This document shows positions 7,281 to 16,286 of a DNA stretch of 43,265 nt, one piece after another. The stretch covers positions 1 to 43,265 of the forward strand of contig CALCHC010000148.1 in assembly GCA_937901335.1 (NCBI GenBank), written 5' to 3'. The translations under genes were made by a program, and so were the position numbers. This DNA comes from an uncultured Phascolarctobacterium sp. (lineage in GTDB: Bacteria > Bacillota > Negativicutes > Acidaminococcales > Acidaminococcaceae). Within the stretch, counting starts at the first letter, position 1. The number at the start of each line of letters is the position of its first letter. A model generated the notes under the pieces. That model saw nothing but the letters and a program-made list of their open reading frames with translations, was not told where the DNA came from and made no database searches.

Positions 7281-8510
7281 TTAGCGAGCTGTTGCCAGCA
7301 TAAGCTTAATTCTATTTTCTTGATTAACCTTAGAGGCACTGGCATCGTAGTCTATGGGAAGAATATTTGCTTCTTCCACCAACTCTTTAATTTTATTAAT
7401 CATACCACGTCCTGCAATATGATTGGGCAAGCACCCAAAAGGTTGTGCGCAAATGATATTGTTATAGCCACTTTTGGCAAGCTCAATCATTTCTGCTGTA
7501 AGAAGCCATCCTTCTCCCATATTACTTCCGTAGCCGATGACACCTTTCGCCATAGCTTTAGTTTCTTCGTAGGAAGCAGGAGCTTTGAAGGGACTATGCT
7601 CTAATGCTTTCAACATAGCACTTTCCAAACGTTTCAAATACCACATGGCAGCTTTCGCTGTTCCGTACTTCATAAAACTACCGCCATAAAGCTTGTAGTC
7701 CGTCAAATGAGTATCAGCACCGTACATTACAAAGCTCATCAAACCAGGCAACATATACTCGCAGTTTTGCTTTTGCAGGAAGCTTTCCAAATAATTATTG
7801 CCAAGAGCAGAATACTTAATGTAAATTTCGCCAACCACGCCAACTTTAATCTTTTCCTTAGCTAAAAGTCGTAACTTAGCAAAATCTTTAGCAATGTCAC
7901 TAGCCAAGCAATGAATGCTGTCGAAGGTTTGTCCTTTGCCATTTTGGAAGATTCCTTCTAATTTTTCAAGCCAGTTTTTCGCTAACCCATCTGCTTCGCC
8001 GACAACTGCTTCGTAAGGACGAGTTTTATTAGTCAAATACATCAACACATCACCATAAACAACTGCTGCCAACATGCGACGAATCATTTTAAAATTAAGC
8101 TCAAAGCCAGGTTGCTTTTCCATGCCTGCCAAATTAAAGCTTATAACAGGCACATGACCATAGCCAGCTTGCTCCAAACCTTTACGCAAAAGATGAATGT
8201 AGTTGGAAGCTCTACATCCGCCCCCGGTTTGGGTCATTATAAGTGCTACCTTATTCACATCATACTTGCCGCTTTCCAGTGCGTTAATAAACTGCCCTAC
8301 TACAAGGAGTGCAGGATAACAAATATCGTTATTAATATATTTCAATCCGGTTTCCACTACGCTTCGATCAGTATTTTCTAAGACTTCTGCTTTGTAGCCA
8401 CAACTTACCAATGCAGCTCGCAAAAGTTTAAAATGCCAAGGAAGCATACTGGGAATAAGAATGGTATGTGTTTTTTTCATTTCTGGTGTAAAAATAGCGT
8501 GGTCTTCCAT
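7281..8510 (-). CDS. 2-hydroxyacyl-CoA dehydratase-related protein (C-terminal half type)
   Basis: A 409-aa protein related to the C-terminal part of the large dehydratase/activase-related proteins (HgdB/HGD-D-like fold). Conserved segments include NDICYPALLVVGQF, MTQTGGGCRASNY, KVGVVGEIYIKYS and GYNNIICAQPFGCLPNHIAGRG. Cys residues in these motifs (NDICYP, GGGCRA, AQPFGCLP) could bind an iron-sulfur cluster. Its partner, the 974-aa activase-like protein, ends 15 bases upstream. The real reaction is unknown: the family also includes proteins without a proven dehydratase activity. AAGGAG precedes the ATG. Confidence 0.8.
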   Translation of the reverse strand: MEDHAIFTPEMKKTHTILIPSMLPWHFKLLRAALVSCGYKAEVLENTDRSVVETGLKYINNDICYPALLVVGQFINALESGKYDVNKVALIMTQTGGGCRASNYIHLLRKGLEQAGYGHVPVISFNLAGMEKQPGFELNFKMIRRMLAAVVYGDVLMYLTNKTRPYEAVVGEADGLAKNWLEKLEGIFQNGKGQTFDSIHCLASDIAKDFAKLRLLAKEKIKVGVVGEIYIKYSALGNNYLESFLQKQNCEYMLPGLMSFVMYGADTHLTDYKLYGGSFMKYGTAKAAMWYLKRLESAMLKALEHSPFKAPASYEETKAMAKGVIGYGSNMGEGWLLTAEMIELAKSGYNNIICAQPFGCLPNHIAGRGMINKIKELVEEANILPIDYDASASKVNQENRIKLMLATAR

Positions 8511-8525
8511 AATTACTCCTTCGGT

Positions 8526-11450
8526 TTAGCTTTCTAAACCCACCGCTGCAAATAAACTGCGTAGACGAATTTTCGCCGTCCCTAAATTGTCTATATCATC
8601 TATTTTAATTTGTGTGTAAATTTTGCCGTTTGCTTCCAAAAGGCGACGACATTCATCAGCAGTAATAGCATCACAACCGCAACCAAAACTTACCAATTGC
8701 ACCATATGCATATCTTCATTTTCAGCCACATACTTAGCTGCAGCATAGAGTCTGCTATGATAAGTCCATTGGTTCAAAACTTGCAGTTCCTTACTTAAAA
8801 CTTTAGGTTCTACACAATCACTAACAGCATCTTCACTTACTAATGCTGCTCCCATAGTTGTCAGTAATCTATCGATACTATGATTAACCTTTGGGTCTAT
8901 ATGATAAGGTCGTCCTGCTAAAACGATGATAGGTTTCCCCTGCGCTCGTGCGGTAGCGATAATTTCTTTACCCTTACAACGCACTTGACTCTCGAACAAA
9001 TCAAAAGCTATATATGCAGCTTGAAGTGCATTTTTTATTTCTTTTAGCGAAATATCAGGGAAAGTTTTAGCAAACATTGCTGCCAATTTGCTTGCTAACT
9101 TCTTGGAATCAGACAAACCTACATAATCAAAAATAAAGTTGTAATTTTCCAGCTCCTGCATATTAGCGTGCAAAACCTCAGGATAATAAGCAACAACTGG
9201 GCAATTATAGCAATTATCGCTACAGTCTTCTTTAACATTGTAAGTCATACAAGGATAAAAAATATTAGTAACACCTTGGTCTAAAAGCCATTTAATGTGT
9301 CCATGCATCAATTTTGCAGGGTAACAAACAGTATCGCTTGGAATAGTGTTCTGTCCCATTTGGCAAAGCTTCTTGTCATCAATAGGACTTACAACAACCT
9401 TGAAGCCTAATTTAGTAAAGAACCCATGCCAGAAAGGCAGGAGTTCATACATATTAAGCCCCATTGGAATACCAATAGCCCCACGTACTGCAGAACTTTT
9501 ATCGTTACGCAGTTCTTCAAGCAGCTCCAACTTTTGACGATATAAATTAAGACTGTTATCAGGTGCGCAATGGGTAACGGGACGTTCACATCTGTTACCA
9601 CTAATAAAAGGCTTACCTCCACCAAAAGTATTTACCGTCAAATGGCAATGGTTACTGCACAAACCACAAGTTACAGATTTCACCTTATGGTCGAAGCTAG
9701 CCAAAGCAGTGCTATCTAAAAGCATAGAAGACTTTGGCTTTTCCTCATAACGACTGCGAGCATAAAGAGCTGCACCGTAAGCACCCATCAAACCTGCAAT
9801 ATTAGGGCGCACTACTTCAAGCCCCATCTCTTTTTCGAAAGCACGCAATACACAATCGTTGAGGAAGGTTCCCCCTTGCACAACAATATGCTTGCCGATG
9901 GCTTCCTTGCTACTGGGACGAATAACTTTATACAAAGCGTTCTTCACAATGCTCAAAGAAAGACCTGCACTAATGTTAGCAACAGAAGCACCGTCTTTTT
10001 GTGCTTGCTTAACACTACTATTCATAAAAACAGTACAACGACTGCCTAAATCCACAGGCTTATCTGCAAAAAGTCCAATCTTAGCAAAATCTTCCGCACT
10101 ATAACCTAAAATTTCAGCAAATGTTTGCAAAAAACTTCCACAACCACTACTGCAAGCTTCGTTCAAGAAAATGTTATCAATGCAGCCATTATGAATTTTA
10201 AGGCACTTAATATCCTGACCGCCAATATCCAAAATAAAATCAACATCAGGTTCTAAACTTTTCGCTGCCAAAAAGTGTGCAACGGTTTCAACAATACCGT
10301 AATCCACACCAAACCCGTGACGAATTAAATCTTCGCCATAACCGGTAACCGCTGTAGCTATAAACTTACAGTTGGGATGTTTTGTATAAAAATTCTCTAA
10401 GTATTCTTTTACTGCTACAACCGGATTACCTTTATTACTTTGGTAGAAAGAATCTAGTAAGGCGCCATCGGGAGCAACTACAGCAATTTTAATGGTAGTA
10501 CTTCCGGAGTCAATGCCTAAGTAAGCTTCAGTAGCTTCATTTATATTTCCAACTGCCACACATTCTTTAGCATGACGTTCATTAAAAATTTCGTATTCAT
10601 TCTCATTTTGAAAAAGCGGTGCCAAATGTTCAAAAGTACGATTGGCATTAGTAGCTTCCAACTTTTTAGGAAGCTCCCTTAAATTTACGCAGTGTTCCGC
10701 ACAGAAGGCAGTACCCATTGCAACATAGTACAAACTATTTTCAGGACAATCACCTTGCACATTAAGTACTTTGTCAAAAGCAGCACGCAGGCAACTCATA
10801 AAAGTAAGCGGTCCGCCTAAATACAAGACCTTGCCGTGAATAGGTCTACCTTTTGCTAAACCAGTTACTGCTTGTTGAGCAACAGCTTGAAAGATACTCG
10901 CCGCCAAATCATTTTTAGGAGCACCTTGGTTAAGCAATGGTTGAATGTCACTTTTGGCAAACACGCCACAACGGCTAGCAATTGTATAAATGTTTTGTGC
11001 TTGCTTCGCCATTCCATCCATATCTTCCGTCGCCACATTTAAAAGTGTAGCCATTTGGTCTATAAAAGCACCTGTACCACCTGCACAACTATCGTTCATA
11101 CGTGCGTCAAAATGCCTGCCCAAAAATAAAATTTTCGCATCCTCGCCACCCAGTTCAATAACCACATCCGTACCAGGGTTAAGACGTTCCGTACAAACTT
11201 TTTCTGCAAATACTTCCTGTACAAACTGCAAGCCGCAGCTTTCTGCAATACCAAGTCCAGCACTTCCGCTCACCGCCAAGCGAGCAGATTTCAACAAAGG
11301 AAATTGGACGAATAGTTCTTGCAAAAGCTCCTGTATTTTTTCTGCAATCTGACTATAATGTCTTTGATATTTCGCAAAAAGAAGCTTTCCTGCATCATCA
11401 AGCACAGCAATTTTAATGGTAGTACTACCAATATCCAAGCCAATTTGCAT
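8526..11450 (-). CDS. Acyl-CoA dehydratase activase-related protein (two BcrAD/BadFG ATPase domains + DUF2229)
   Basis: A 974-aa protein with two tandem ASKHA-type ATPase domains of the BadF/BadG/BcrA/HgdC activator family (residues about 1-255 and 309-575), then a DUF2229-like region (about 630-960). Each ATPase domain has the phosphate loop (DIGSTTIK; DSGSTTIK) and the cluster-binding Cys pair: C122/C161 and C433/C472, both 39 apart as in HgdC. The third region has Cys-rich motifs (TCGLCSNHC, CYPAKLMHGH, DNCYNCPV, GCGCDAITADEC). The activator hydrolyses ATP to push an electron into a dehydratase partner; here the likely partner is the downstream 409-aa protein. GGAGGG precedes the ATG. Relatives often carry the two proteins as one chain of about 1,400 aa, so this looks like a split version. 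Confidence 0.88.
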   Translation of the reverse strand: MQIGLDIGSTTIKIAVLDDAGKLLFAKYQRHYSQIAEKIQELLQELFVQFPLLKSARLAVSGSAGLGIAESCGLQFVQEVFAEKVCTERLNPGTDVVIELGGEDAKILFLGRHFDARMNDSCAGGTGAFIDQMATLLNVATEDMDGMAKQAQNIYTIASRCGVFAKSDIQPLLNQGAPKNDLAASIFQAVAQQAVTGLAKGRPIHGKVLYLGGPLTFMSCLRAAFDKVLNVQGDCPENSLYYVAMGTAFCAEHCVNLRELPKKLEATNANRTFEHLAPLFQNENEYEIFNERHAKECVAVGNINEATEAYLGIDSGSTTIKIAVVAPDGALLDSFYQSNKGNPVVAVKEYLENFYTKHPNCKFIATAVTGYGEDLIRHGFGVDYGIVETVAHFLAAKSLEPDVDFILDIGGQDIKCLKIHNGCIDNIFLNEACSSGCGSFLQTFAEILGYSAEDFAKIGLFADKPVDLGSRCTVFMNSSVKQAQKDGASVANISAGLSLSIVKNALYKVIRPSSKEAIGKHIVVQGGTFLNDCVLRAFEKEMGLEVVRPNIAGLMGAYGAALYARSRYEEKPKSSMLLDSTALASFDHKVKSVTCGLCSNHCHLTVNTFGGGKPFISGNRCERPVTHCAPDNSLNLYRQKLELLEELRNDKSSAVRGAIGIPMGLNMYELLPFWHGFFTKLGFKVVVSPIDDKKLCQMGQNTIPSDTVCYPAKLMHGHIKWLLDQGVTNIFYPCMTYNVKEDCSDNCYNCPVVAYYPEVLHANMQELENYNFIFDYVGLSDSKKLASKLAAMFAKTFPDISLKEIKNALQAAYIAFDLFESQVRCKGKEIIATARAQGKPIIVLAGRPYHIDPKVNHSIDRLLTTMGAALVSEDAVSDCVEPKVLSKELQVLNQWTYHSRLYAAAKYVAENEDMHMVQLVSFGCGCDAITADECRRLLEANGKIYTQIKIDDIDNLGTAKIRLRSLFAAVGLES

Positions 11451-11565
11451 ACTTCTTCCCTCCGCAATTTTTCAAAATTATTTATTCAAATCATTGTAAT
11501 ACTTTCCAAATTTGGGCGGGTGATTAAATACTGACATTATGACTTCCAAAAGTTACACAATTAAT

Positions 11566-11585
11566 TTTGTGATTAAAGTCACAAA
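11566..11585. promoter_or_regulatory. Candidate Crp/Fnr-family operator
   Basis: TTTGTGA-TTAAAG-TCACAAA is a perfect 7+7 palindrome containing the TGTGA-N6-TCACA core of Crp-type sites. Its centre lies about 70 bases before the expected start of the HerA-like transcript, a usual distance for activation. It also sits upstream of the divergent activase gene. Confidence 0.6.
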
Positions 11586-11609
11586 TATAATCTTCATTTT
11601 AAAACTTAT

Positions 11610-11638
11610 TTGCCCATTCACCGCTAACCTTATATAAT
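11610..11638 (+). promoter_or_regulatory. Sigma-A promoter for the HerA-like gene
   Basis: TTGCCC (11610-11615), a 17-base spacer and TATAAT (11633-11638), 29 bases before the ATG. The -35 is weak, consistent with a need for an activator. Confidence 0.75.
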
Positions 11639-11667
11639 AGAAGAAAGAACTTCTTGGAGGTGCTGTG

Positions 11668-13218
11668 ATGTATATTCCTAAATTACATAAAGTATGGCTG
11701 TGCCAAAATAGTGAGGGCAGCATTCATCTTACTCCTAAAATGGCGAACCGCCACGGTTTAATCGCTGGTGCTACCGGTACAGGTAAAACCGTAACTCTGA
11801 AAGTTTTAGCAGAATCTTTCAGCGAAATGGGCGTGCCTGTTTTCTTGGCAGATATTAAAGGCGACGTTTCCGGTATGTGCTTGCCCGGTGAAGATAGCGA
11901 AGGCTTCCAAAAACGCATCCGTAATAAACTTGGCTTAGAAATTGACTGGAAGTTTGAAGGTTATCCCATTCGCTTTTGGGATGTGTACGGCAAAAAAGGT
12001 CACCCTGTTCGCACTACCATCTCCGAAATGGGTCCGGAACTTTTGAGCCGACTTCTCGAATTAAACGATACTCAAACAGGCATTATGAACATCATCTTCC
12101 GTGTAGCAGATGAACAAGGCCTGCTCCTTTTAGATTTAAAAGACTTGCGTAGCATGGTACAATACGTTGGCGAAAATGCTGCTGCCTTAAAAACTAAGTA
12201 CGGCAATGTTTCCGCACAAAGCGTTGGTGCAATCCAACGTGCACTGCTTAGACTGGAAGACCAAGGTGGTAACATCTTCTTTGGCGAACCTGCACTGGAA
12301 ATTAAAGACTGGTTTGCTCAAGACGAAAAAGGCTACGGCATTATCAATATGCTCCATTGCACAGAATTGTTCCAAAGACCGCTTTTATATTCCACCTTCC
12401 TTTTGTGGATGCTCTCTGAACTTTACGAAATGATGCCTGAAGCTGGCGACTTGGAAAAACCCAAGATGGTCTTCTTCTTCGATGAAGCACATCTTATTTT
12501 CAAAGATGCTCCTCGTTCCCTGCTTGATAAAGTTGAACAAATCGTACGCTTGATTCGTTCCAAAGGCATTGGTATTTACTTCATCACCCAACTGCCCAGC
12601 GATATTCCCGATAGTGTTCTCTCTCAACTTGGTAACAAATTGCAACATGCTTTGCGTGCTTACACTCCGAAAGATCAAAAAGCGCTTAAAGTTGCAGCAC
12701 AATCCTTCCGTCCCAATCCTAAACTTGATGCGGAAGCTGCTCTTTCCGAACTTGGTACCGGTGAAGTTCTTGTTTCCTTGCTAGACGAAGAAGGTATCCC
12801 CGGCATCGTACAACGTGCTTACGTTATGCCTCCCCGCAGCTTCTTAGGTGTAGCAGAAGAAAGCAAACGCCAAGAAATTATCAGCGCTAGTCCCTTACAT
12901 AGCAAATATGCTAAAACTGTAGATAGAGAATCTGCTTACGAAGTTTTACAAAAACGAGCAGAACAAGCTGCTAAAGAAGAAGCAGCAGAAGCTGGAGAAG
13001 AATATGTTCCTGAAGACGAAACTATCCAAGAAGAAATTCGTCGCAACTCACGCTCTACTTCCACTTCTACTAAAAAGACTACCACCACTCGCCGTTCTAC
13101 TCCTAAAAAAGAAAAATCCATGCTAGAAAATGTTGCAGAAAAAGCTGCAACTTCTTTTGGACGCTCCATTGCCAACGCATTAGCTCGTGGTATTTTAGGT
13201 AGTCTGCTCAAAAAATAA
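11668..13218 (+). CDS. HerA-like/DUF853 P-loop ATPase
   Basis: A 516-aa protein of the HerA-like helicase family (YjgR/DUF853 type), hexameric translocase-like ATPases of unsettled role. The Walker A is GATGTGKT (about residues 34-41) and the Walker B FFFDEAHLIF (about 270). Further conserved pieces are FLADIKGDVSG, LLDKVEQIVRLIRSKGIGIYFITQ and LPSDIPDSVLSQLGNKLQHALRA. The C-terminal 100 residues are low complexity, with an Arg/Ser/Thr-rich linker (STSTSTKKTTTTRRST) before a terminal helix, typical of the family. GGAGG is 7 bases before the ATG at 11668; a GTG one codon earlier is too close to it. Monocistronic, with its own promoter and terminator. Confidence 0.9.
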   Translation: MYIPKLHKVWLCQNSEGSIHLTPKMANRHGLIAGATGTGKTVTLKVLAESFSEMGVPVFLADIKGDVSGMCLPGEDSEGFQKRIRNKLGLEIDWKFEGYPIRFWDVYGKKGHPVRTTISEMGPELLSRLLELNDTQTGIMNIIFRVADEQGLLLLDLKDLRSMVQYVGENAAALKTKYGNVSAQSVGAIQRALLRLEDQGGNIFFGEPALEIKDWFAQDEKGYGIINMLHCTELFQRPLLYSTFLLWMLSELYEMMPEAGDLEKPKMVFFFDEAHLIFKDAPRSLLDKVEQIVRLIRSKGIGIYFITQLPSDIPDSVLSQLGNKLQHALRAYTPKDQKALKVAAQSFRPNPKLDAEAALSELGTGEVLVSLLDEEGIPGIVQRAYVMPPRSFLGVAEESKRQEIISASPLHSKYAKTVDRESAYEVLQKRAEQAAKEEAAEAGEEYVPEDETIQEEIRRNSRSTSTSTKKTTTTRRSTPKKEKSMLENVAEKAATSFGRSIANALARGILGSLLKK

Positions 13219-13228
13219 ATAGTTTCTT

Positions 13229-13266
13229 AAAGCTCATCCTTTCATTCACGAGAGGATGAGCTTTTT
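13229..13266 (+). terminator. Intrinsic terminator of the HerA-like gene
   Basis: Perfect 12-bp stem AAAGCTCATCCT / AGGATGAGCTTT followed by TTTTTG. Confidence 0.88.
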
Positions 13267-13332
13267 GTTTGCTTACAGCACGCCCAAACACAAACAAATT
13301 TTATTTTAACGAACATTTTTTCTGAATAATCA

Positions 13333-13361
13333 TTGACTTTGTTTGTTGTTCGTTGTAAAAT
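13333..13361 (+). promoter_or_regulatory. Sigma-A promoter for the LysM gene
   Basis: TTGACT (13333-13338), a 17-base spacer and TAAAAT (13356-13361). Transcription should start near 13368, which rules out the longer reading of the LysM ORF. Confidence 0.8.
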
Positions 13362-13383
13362 ATACTCAACGAACAGTTATTCG
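13348..13383. promoter_or_regulatory. LexA-like box and inverted repeat over the LysM promoter
   Basis: CGAACAGTTATTCG (13370-13383) matches the Gram-positive LexA pattern CGAAC-N4-GTTCG with one mismatch and covers the expected transcription start. In addition GTTCGTTG (13348-13355) and CAACGAAC (13367-13374) form a perfect inverted repeat that brackets the -10 box. A further AACGAAC lies at 13308-13314. This is an operator layout suited to repression. Confidence 0.55.
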
Positions 13384-13399
13384 AAAGTTGGTGAATGTT

Positions 13400-13690
13400 G
13401 TGAATAAGATTTTAGCTATCCTCTGCTTAGGCTTTACTTTATATACTGGTATGAATATGGTCTTCGCTGACGAACCGGTTTACTACAATCAAAAAGTTAC
13501 CGTACACAGCGGCGATACTATGTGGACCATTGCTAATCGTTGGAGCGATGACAAAGAAGATGTACGCGACGTAATGCATCGTATTTGTGAAGCTAACAAT
13601 CTTAAAAGCAAACATGTTTACCCCGGTCAAATTCTTACTATCCCCGTGAAGGCAGTTACACACAACGACTTCATGTTGGCTGGCAAATAA
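13400..13690 (+). CDS. LysM-domain protein, YneA-like (possible SOS cell-division suppressor)
   Basis: A 96-aa protein with an N-terminal membrane/signal segment (residues 2-23, possible cleavage after VFA) and one LysM peptidoglycan-binding domain (about 32-82: VTVHSGDTMWTIANRW ... NNLKSKHVYPGQILTIP). Size and layout match YneA of Bacillus, an SOS-induced inhibitor of septation. The LexA-like box on its promoter supports that reading, but lexA itself is not in the window. The start is GTG at 13400, with GGTGA 6 bases upstream and just after the mapped promoter. It could equally be a general LysM cell-wall protein. Confidence 0.75.
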   Translation: MNKILAILCLGFTLYTGMNMVFADEPVYYNQKVTVHSGDTMWTIANRWSDDKEDVRDVMHRICEANNLKSKHVYPGQILTIPVKAVTHNDFMLAGK

Positions 13691-13721
13691 CCTTCATAAA
13701 TAAACACTCCCTCTTATGACA

Positions 13722-13753
13722 AAAGGCGTTCTCGAAAATTCGAGAACGCCTTT
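13722..13753. terminator. Bidirectional terminator (LysM gene / feo operon)
   Basis: A perfect 13-bp stem AAAGGCGTTCTCG / CGAGAACGCCTTT with a 6-base loop lies between the convergent LysM gene and the end of the feo operon. Confidence 0.88.
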
Positions 13754-13763
13754 GTTATTATAA

Positions 13764-13904
13764 TTACTTATCTTGATTACACCCTTTATTACAACAAGAG
13801 CAATTACCTGTACAACAGCTTCCTTTTCCATCAATCATACGCTTTATGGAAAGCAGAAACCAAACTACAATTATTAAAAGTAATAGCCATGAAAGGATAT
13901 TCAT
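13764..13904 (-). CDS. FeoB-associated Cys-rich membrane protein
   Basis: A 46-aa peptide: one membrane helix (SWLLLLIIVVWFLLSI, residues 5-20) and a Cys-rich tail with six Cys in CC..C.CC...C order near the C-terminus. This is the classic layout of the small FeoB-associated proteins found next to feoB in Firmicutes, presumed to help ferrous iron handling at the membrane. The gene begins 9 bases after the feoAB stop. Its SD (GAGGTGA) overlaps the end of feoAB, which implies translational coupling. It was found by reading the minus strand directly because it is very short. Confidence 0.9.
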   Translation of the reverse strand: MNILSWLLLLIIVVWFLLSIKRMIDGKGSCCTGNCSCCNKGCNQDK

Positions 13905-13913
13905 TGAATCACC

Positions 13914-16271
13914 TCATGCAACACCAATCATTCGTAGAACGATAGCCACGATAAAGCTCACAATCCAAGCAATAGCACATTGGCAAAATACTAAGATACT
14001 TGCCCATTTACCACCAAGCTCACGCTTAGTAGCGGCCACTGCCGATACACAAGGAGTGTAAAGATTAAAGAAGCAAATAAATACTATTACACTAGCAGTA
14101 GTGAATAAGGAGTGAAGATTTTCTTCAGAGCCGCCAACTAAAACCAACAGAGTACTTACAACGCTTTCTTTAGCAGAAAAACCTGCGATAAGAGCTGTAG
14201 AAATTCTCCAGTCACCCAAACCAAGAGGTGCAAATATAGGAGCAAGCACACCACCGATAGAAGAAAGCAAGCTATTAGTAGAATCTTCTACCAAATTAAA
14301 TTGTGCATCAAAAGTTTGTAAGAACCAGATAATTACCGAAGCTGCAAAAATTACGGTAAACGCTTTTGTGAGGAAGTCTTCTACTTGTTCACCAATAATT
14401 TGCATAACATTTTTAGTTGCCGGGATACGATAGTTGGGAAGTTCCATAACAAAAGGAACTGGTTCACCTTTAAAAACTGTTTTCTTCAAAATCAGAGCAA
14501 AGATTATCCCAACAACAATACTACCAAAATAAATAGTTGTCATTACCAACGGCCCATTACCTGGGAAGAATACCGCTGTCAGCAATGCATAAACCGGAAG
14601 CTTTGCACTACAGTTCATAAATGGAATGAGCATGATAGTCATTTTTCTATCACGTTCAGACGGCAAAGTTCTACTTGCCATAATCGCAGGGGTAGAACAA
14701 CCAAAGCCTATAAGCATAGGTACGATACTTCTTCCAGAAAGGCCTATTTTTCGAAGCAAGTTATCCATCACGAAAGCAACCCGAGAAATATAACCACTAT
14801 CTTCCAACAAAGCAAGGAAGAAGAATAACAAAATGATAATAGGCATAAAGCCTAGAATACTACCAATACCAGCAAGTGCACCGTCAATAATTAGAGAATG
14901 TACTACGCTATTGATTCCGTAAGCAGTAAGTGCTTCATCACAAGAAGCGATAACACCATCAATACCCATAGCTAAGGTATCAGAAAGCCAAGAGCCTAAA
15001 GGCCCAAAGGTTACATAAAATATTGAAGCCATAATTGCTACAAAAGCAGGAATAGCTGTGTATTTGCCAGTTAAAATATCATCGAACTTTTTGCTGCGTT
15101 GACTTTCAATACTATCAGTGGGATATACTACGGTACGAGAATAAAGCATATTGATAAAACGGAAACGCATCTCAGCAAGTAAGGTTAAGCAATCTACGCC
15201 AGACTCTTTCTCTGCAACATCAATAGCTTCTTGGATAATACGCATAGCTTCATCACCCAGTCGTAGGCGTTTACGCATAGGTTCATCGCCTTCTACAAGC
15301 TTAGTCGCTACGAACCGAACAGAGATATTTTCTTTTTTAGCCGGTTCAACCACTACACTCATAATTGTACGTAAACATTTATGAATAATGTCGATGTTAG
15401 CATCTGCCCATTCTGCATTTGTTTTACTTCTTGGTTTCAGATTATGACGAGCAACAAAAATAGCGTGTTCCATTAACTCTTCTAAACCTTGACTGTTAAT
15501 TGCAGAAATGGGTATAACAGGAACACCTAAAAGGCTTTCCACCAAATTAATATCTATAGAACCATTATTCTTTCGAACTTCGTCCATCATATTGAGCGCT
15601 ATAACCATAGGAACTTCCATGCTCAACAATTGGGTGGTCAAGTAAAAGTTCCTTTGGAAATTAGATGCATCAATAATATTTATAATACATTCCGGTTTGG
15701 TATTGAGAATAAAATCCCTGGTCGCAGTTTCCTCTTTAGTAAAATGTGTAAGTGCGTAAACACCAGGCAAATCTACAAGTTTAACCTCAGAATATCCTTT
15801 AGCATTAGCACATTTAAAATCAATATCTACACCAGAAAAGCTTTCTTGATGCTGAGACGCAGTAGACAGGTGGTTAAAAAGTGTAGTTTTACCACAGTTT
15901 GAGTTACCAATAATGGCAATGGTTAAAGGATCACCTTCAGGTGTACATTCCACTGCACTTTTTTCAGTAACCGCTTCACCTAAACCGGGACTCTTAGTTT
16001 GTTCAAGAATACGTTCTGCGTGAGGATGACTATAAACTTTTTCCGCATCGGTAATATTGGAAATTTCTATTTTACCAGCATCAGCTTTACGCAAGGCAAG
16101 CTCATAACCACGCAAACGAATTTCCATTACACCACTGCCTTCTCTTACATAGGTAACTTCTGTGCCAGTAGTTAAACCCATATCAAGAATATGTTTGCGT
16201 AAAGTAATATCGTCACAATTTATGGCAGCAATAACTGCACTTTGACCTATTACCAATTGGTCTAATGTCAT
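13914..16271 (-). CDS. feoB: FeoA-FeoB fusion, ferrous iron transporter
   Basis: A 785-aa inner-membrane Fe(II) importer. Residues 1-75 are a FeoA (SH3-like) domain fused to the N-terminus. Next comes the G-protein domain, about 110-275: G1 GNSNCGKTTLFN, G3 DLPGVY, G4 NMMD; the usual GVT of G2 reads GVD. The membrane part holds the two Gate motifs (DSGYISRVAFVMDNLLRKIGLSGRS and GFSAKESVVSTL) and GFGCSTPAIMASRTL. FeoA is usually a separate protein, so the fusion is a variant architecture. The ATG follows GGGGTGA. It is third in an operon, 15 bases after an APH-fold kinase gene. No convincing Fur box was found at the operon start. Confidence 0.95.
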   Translation of the reverse strand: MTLDQLVIGQSAVIAAINCDDITLRKHILDMGLTTGTEVTYVREGSGVMEIRLRGYELALRKADAGKIEISNITDAEKVYSHPHAERILEQTKSPGLGEAVTEKSAVECTPEGDPLTIAIIGNSNCGKTTLFNHLSTASQHQESFSGVDIDFKCANAKGYSEVKLVDLPGVYALTHFTKEETATRDFILNTKPECIINIIDASNFQRNFYLTTQLLSMEVPMVIALNMMDEVRKNNGSIDINLVESLLGVPVIPISAINSQGLEELMEHAIFVARHNLKPRSKTNAEWADANIDIIHKCLRTIMSVVVEPAKKENISVRFVATKLVEGDEPMRKRLRLGDEAMRIIQEAIDVAEKESGVDCLTLLAEMRFRFINMLYSRTVVYPTDSIESQRSKKFDDILTGKYTAIPAFVAIMASIFYVTFGPLGSWLSDTLAMGIDGVIASCDEALTAYGINSVVHSLIIDGALAGIGSILGFMPIIILLFFFLALLEDSGYISRVAFVMDNLLRKIGLSGRSIVPMLIGFGCSTPAIMASRTLPSERDRKMTIMLIPFMNCSAKLPVYALLTAVFFPGNGPLVMTTIYFGSIVVGIIFALILKKTVFKGEPVPFVMELPNYRIPATKNVMQIIGEQVEDFLTKAFTVIFAASVIIWFLQTFDAQFNLVEDSTNSLLSSIGGVLAPIFAPLGLGDWRISTALIAGFSAKESVVSTLLVLVGGSEENLHSLFTTASVIVFICFFNLYTPCVSAVAATKRELGGKWASILVFCQCAIAWIVSFIVAIVLRMIGVA

Positions 16272-16286
16272 AAAATCACCCCTTCA

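Noticed and set aside
14385..14828. 147-aa plus-strand ORF inside feoAB
   Set aside because: Low-complexity antisense frame of a clear conserved gene with no SD or promoter.
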